Shown piece after piece: positions 61,639-64,000 of a DNA stretch of 64,000 nt. Each line of letters begins with the position of its first letter. Positions within the stretch are counted from its first letter, which is position 1. The translations under genes and the position numbers were made by a program. The stretch comes from Mucilaginibacter rubeus (lineage in GTDB: Bacteria; Bacteroidota; Bacteroidia; Sphingobacteriales; Sphingobacteriaceae). The stretch is from positions 1-64,000 of the forward strand of contig NZ_CP043450.1 in the NCBI RefSeq assembly GCF_003286415.2, read 5' to 3'. Under the pieces are notes generated by a model. That model was not told the origin of the DNA. It ran no database searches and saw only the letters and a program-made list of their open reading frames with translations.

Positions 61639-64000
61639 ATGACTATCAAAGAAATAAAGGCAAAAATCAATACCGTTGCTACCGGCCTTGATGAAAACGC
61701 GGCCAAAAAACTGCGCCAGGCAGCCGGCGATGAACAACATAACTTCCTTAATTTGCTGGAAAGCAATGAGCATGGTCTTGATACCCATAGCGTTGCCGAT
61801 AAACACCGCCAGTTTGGGGCTAACGAAATTGCACATGAAAAAGCACCCGCCTGGTATGTGCAGCTTTTTCAGGCTTTTCTTAATCCGTTTATTGCTGTAT
61901 TAATTGTACTGGCAAGTGTCTCTTTTATAACAGATGTACTTATGTCACCCCCTGCAGATCGCAGCTATAAAACCGTTATTGTGGTTGTGGTGATGGTATG
62001 CCTCAGTTCGCTGCTGCGTTTTTGGCAGGAGTTTACCAGTAACCGGGCCGCGGAAGCACTCAAAAGCATGGTTAAAACAACGGCGACAGTTTTGCGCCGG
62101 CCTCAAGGAAAAGCCGAAGTAGATATCAGACAGCTGGTATCAGGCGATATCGTTTACCTGAGCGCGGGTGATATGATTCCGGCAGATTGTCGCGTAATGC
62201 AGTCGAAAGATTTATTCATTAGCCAGGCCATGTTAACCGGTGAATCTTTACCGGTAGAGAAAAAGGAAGCGGCCGCATCAGATGCTGATACCGGTAACCT
62301 GCTTGATCTGGATAACATCTGTTTTATGGGCACCAACGTAATCAGCGGTGCCGCTACAGCCGTGGTGGTAAATACGGGCAGCCAAACCTATTTCGGCAGC
62401 ATCGGCAAAGCCATTTCGGGCAAACGTGCCGAAACAAGTTTCGACAAGGGCGTGAACAAGGTAAGCTGGCTGTTGATCCGTTTTATGTTAGTAATGGTGC
62501 CCCTGGTATTTGTTGTGAATGGCGTTACCAAGGGTGATTGGGTTGAAGCATTGATGTTTGGGATCTCAGTGGCGGTTGGTTTAACACCAGAGATGCTGCC
62601 CATGATTGTAACTGCCAACCTGGCCAAAGGCGCCCGTAATATGAGTAAACGTAAGGTGATTGTAAAGCGGTTGAATGCCATCCAAAACATCGGCGCGATG
62701 AACATTTTATGTACAGACAAAACCGGTACGCTCACTATGGACAAAATTGTGCTGGAACGCCACCTTAACGTTTTTGGTACCGAGGATAACGAGGTAATGA
62801 AATGGGCTTATCTGAATAGCTATCACCAAACCGGCCTGAAAAACCTGTTGGATATTGCCGTGCTGGAACATGCAGATGAGCATGCATGCCTTATTGAAGG
62901 AGAGCGATATCAGAAAGTAGATGAGATCCCGTTCGATTTTCAGCGCCGCCGCATGTCTGTGATCCTGGAGGAAAACGATGGCCGCCATTTGCTCATTTGC
63001 AAGGGTGCCGTAGAAGAAATGCTGGATTTGTGCAGTCATGCTTTTGACCCGGGAGAAAATCATCAGCTGCAGATTCACAGCGACGCCATCATTTTGATGG
63101 ATGAAAAGATGCGTAAAACCGTGTTGGACACTACACGGAAATTAAATGAAGAAGGTTTGCGTGTTTTATTGATCGCGATCAAAGAGACCGACAAACGGCC
63201 GCTTACTTATTCCGTTGCAGATGAAAGCAATTTGATCCTGACCGGGTTTATCGGTTTTCTTGATCCTGCTAAGCCATCTACAAAACCTGCTATTGAAAGC
63301 CTGCATGAGCTGGGAGTTGAGGTTAAAGTACTCACCGGCGATAACGAGATTGTTGCCAGGAAGATCTGTAAAGATGTAGGTATCCCTGTTCAAAACGTTT
63401 TGCTGGGTAGCGAAATAGAACACTTGAATGATGAAGCGTTAAAGATCAGGTTGAATGATACAAGCATACTTGCCAAACTGAGCCCGATACAAAAATCGCG
63501 TATTGTAAAGCTGTTACAGGAGCAAGGCAATACCGTAGGTTTTATGGGCGATGGCATCAATGACGCGGCCGCGCTGCGGGATGCGGATGTAGGCATTTCT
63601 GTTGATACTGCCGTTGATATAGCTAAGGAAAGCGCGGATATCATCCTGCTGGAAAAAGACCTGATGGTGTTGCGTAAAGGCGTTATTTACGGCCGTCGCA
63701 CTTTTGGCAATATCATTAAATACATCAAGATGACTGCCAGCAGCAATTACGGCAATATGTTCAGTATGCTGGGTGCAAGCGCGCTGTTGCCATTTCTGCC
63801 TATGCTGCCGATACAACTCCTGGTGCAAAACCTGTTGTATGATATTTCCCAGATCTCTATCCCCTGGGATAGCATGGACAGGGAGTTTATAGATCAGCCA
63901 CAGCGGTGGGATGCAAGGGGCATCAGCAAGTTTATGCTTTACATAGGGCCTATCAGTTCAATATTTGATTACGCTATGTTCGCGGTGATGTTTTTCCTGT
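61639..64000 (+). CDS. mgtA: Magnesium-translocating P-type ATPase MgtA (3' end cut by window)
   Basis: The first 787 codons of a P3B-type ATPase that imports Mg2+ at the inner membrane. It has an N-terminal cytosolic region, then a helix pair (LNPFIAVLIVLASVSFITDV) and the actuator motif MLTGESLPVEK. The P3B membrane motif GLTPEMLPMIVTANLAKGA comes next, followed by the phosphorylation site CTDKTGTLTMDK and the hinge FMGDGINDAAALRDADVGISVD. The later helices begin MLGASALLPFLPMLPIQLL. PEMLP is typical of MgtA/MgtB rather than calcium or sodium pumps. ATG 61639 was chosen; an ATG at 61625 is out of frame. The frame is open to the window end. Confidence 0.94.
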   Translation, partial: MTIKEIKAKINTVATGLDENAAKKLRQAAGDEQHNFLNLLESNEHGLDTHSVADKHRQFGANEIAHEKAPAWYVQLFQAFLNPFIAVLIVLASVSFITDVLMSPPADRSYKTVIVVVVMVCLSSLLRFWQEFTSNRAAEALKSMVKTTATVLRRPQGKAEVDIRQLVSGDIVYLSAGDMIPADCRVMQSKDLFISQAMLTGESLPVEKKEAAASDADTGNLLDLDNICFMGTNVISGAATAVVVNTGSQTYFGSIGKAISGKRAETSFDKGVNKVSWLLIRFMLVMVPLVFVVNGVTKGDWVEALMFGISVAVGLTPEMLPMIVTANLAKGARNMSKRKVIVKRLNAIQNIGAMNILCTDKTGTLTMDKIVLERHLNVFGTEDNEVMKWAYLNSYHQTGLKNLLDIAVLEHADEHACLIEGERYQKVDEIPFDFQRRRMSVILEENDGRHLLICKGAVEEMLDLCSHAFDPGENHQLQIHSDAIILMDEKMRKTVLDTTRKLNEEGLRVLLIAIKETDKRPLTYSVADESNLILTGFIGFLDPAKPSTKPAIESLHELGVEVKVLTGDNEIVARKICKDVGIPVQNVLLGSEIEHLNDEALKIRLNDTSILAKLSPIQKSRIVKLLQEQGNTVGFMGDGINDAAALRDADVGISVDTAVDIAKESADIILLEKDLMVLRKGVIYGRRTFGNIIKYIKMTASSNYGNMFSMLGASALLPFLPMLPIQLLVQNLLYDISQISIPWDSMDREFIDQPQRWDARGISKFMLYIGPISSIFDYAMFAVMFFL

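Overview
The window is chromosomal DNA from a Bacteroidota bacterium, most likely family Sphingobacteriaceae (a Mucilaginibacter- or Pedobacter-like organism; genus is inference). The evidence is the gene set (EttA, ClpC, MurB, M56/BlaI modules, CarboxypepD_reg and outer-membrane beta-barrel proteins, crtI-crtB-crtYcd carotenoid genes, DUF6728) together with recurrent Bacteroidota-type -7 promoter boxes (TAnnTTTG). There are no phage genes, no transposase, no rRNA and no CRISPR array. It begins inside dnaA, whose 5' end lies outside, and ends inside a magnesium-transport ATPase gene.

Layout. 0-8.5 kb: dnaA, a secreted TlpA-like thioredoxin protein, an NTF2-like protein, a DUF433/DUF5615 toxin-antitoxin pair placed at the 3' end of a NUDIX gene, a LemA-TPM-TPM operon and an ECF sigma factor. 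8.7-16.9 kb: an FAD oxidoreductase/DinB/CoA-binding operon, recG, a ridA-DUF6728 pair (the DUF6728 gene is only 47 codons), an OmpA-type protein and aminopeptidase P. 17-25.5 kb: glycosyltransferases GT9 and GT2, an MsbA-like ABC exporter, an M28 peptidase, an MFS transporter and an SDR. 25.5-36.6 kb: two tandem paralogous membrane proteins (one frameshifted), ettA, clpC, secreted regulatory-domain proteins, fabI and recN. 36.7-39.1 kb: M56/BlaI module A. 39.4-46.4 kb: murB, an ECF sigma factor, divergent crtI and crtB-orphan-crtYcd-cytochrome b5 carotenoid genes, and a PfkB kinase. 46.7 kb: tRNA-Asn. 47-50.7 kb: a 1226-residue protein joining an AraC-type membrane regulator to an FtsX/MacB-type permease. 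50.9-61.2 kb: BlaI/M56 modules B and C, a small ferredoxin, an outer-membrane beta-barrel protein and a response regulator/histidine kinase pair. 61.2-64 kb: a leader with a short peptide ORF, then mgtA.

The most distinctive theme is envelope sensing. Three BlaI-type repressors are each followed by an M56 (BlaR1-type) membrane metallopeptidase. In all three the penicillin-binding sensor domain of classical BlaR1 is absent and something else takes its place: two TonB C-terminal domains, a roughly 23-residue repeat coiled coil, or a low-complexity tail. Upstream of each repressor gene are palindromes with the same 6-4-6 geometry. They come in two sequence classes, and at two loci they sit inside a recognisable promoter.

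Other points of note: the toxin-antitoxin pair is bracketed by a 74-bp direct repeat whose five differences are all silent; mgtA is preceded by a 16-residue leader ORF resembling enterobacterial MgtL; an intrinsic terminator abuts the recN start codon; and two families of long inverted repeats fill several intergenic gaps.
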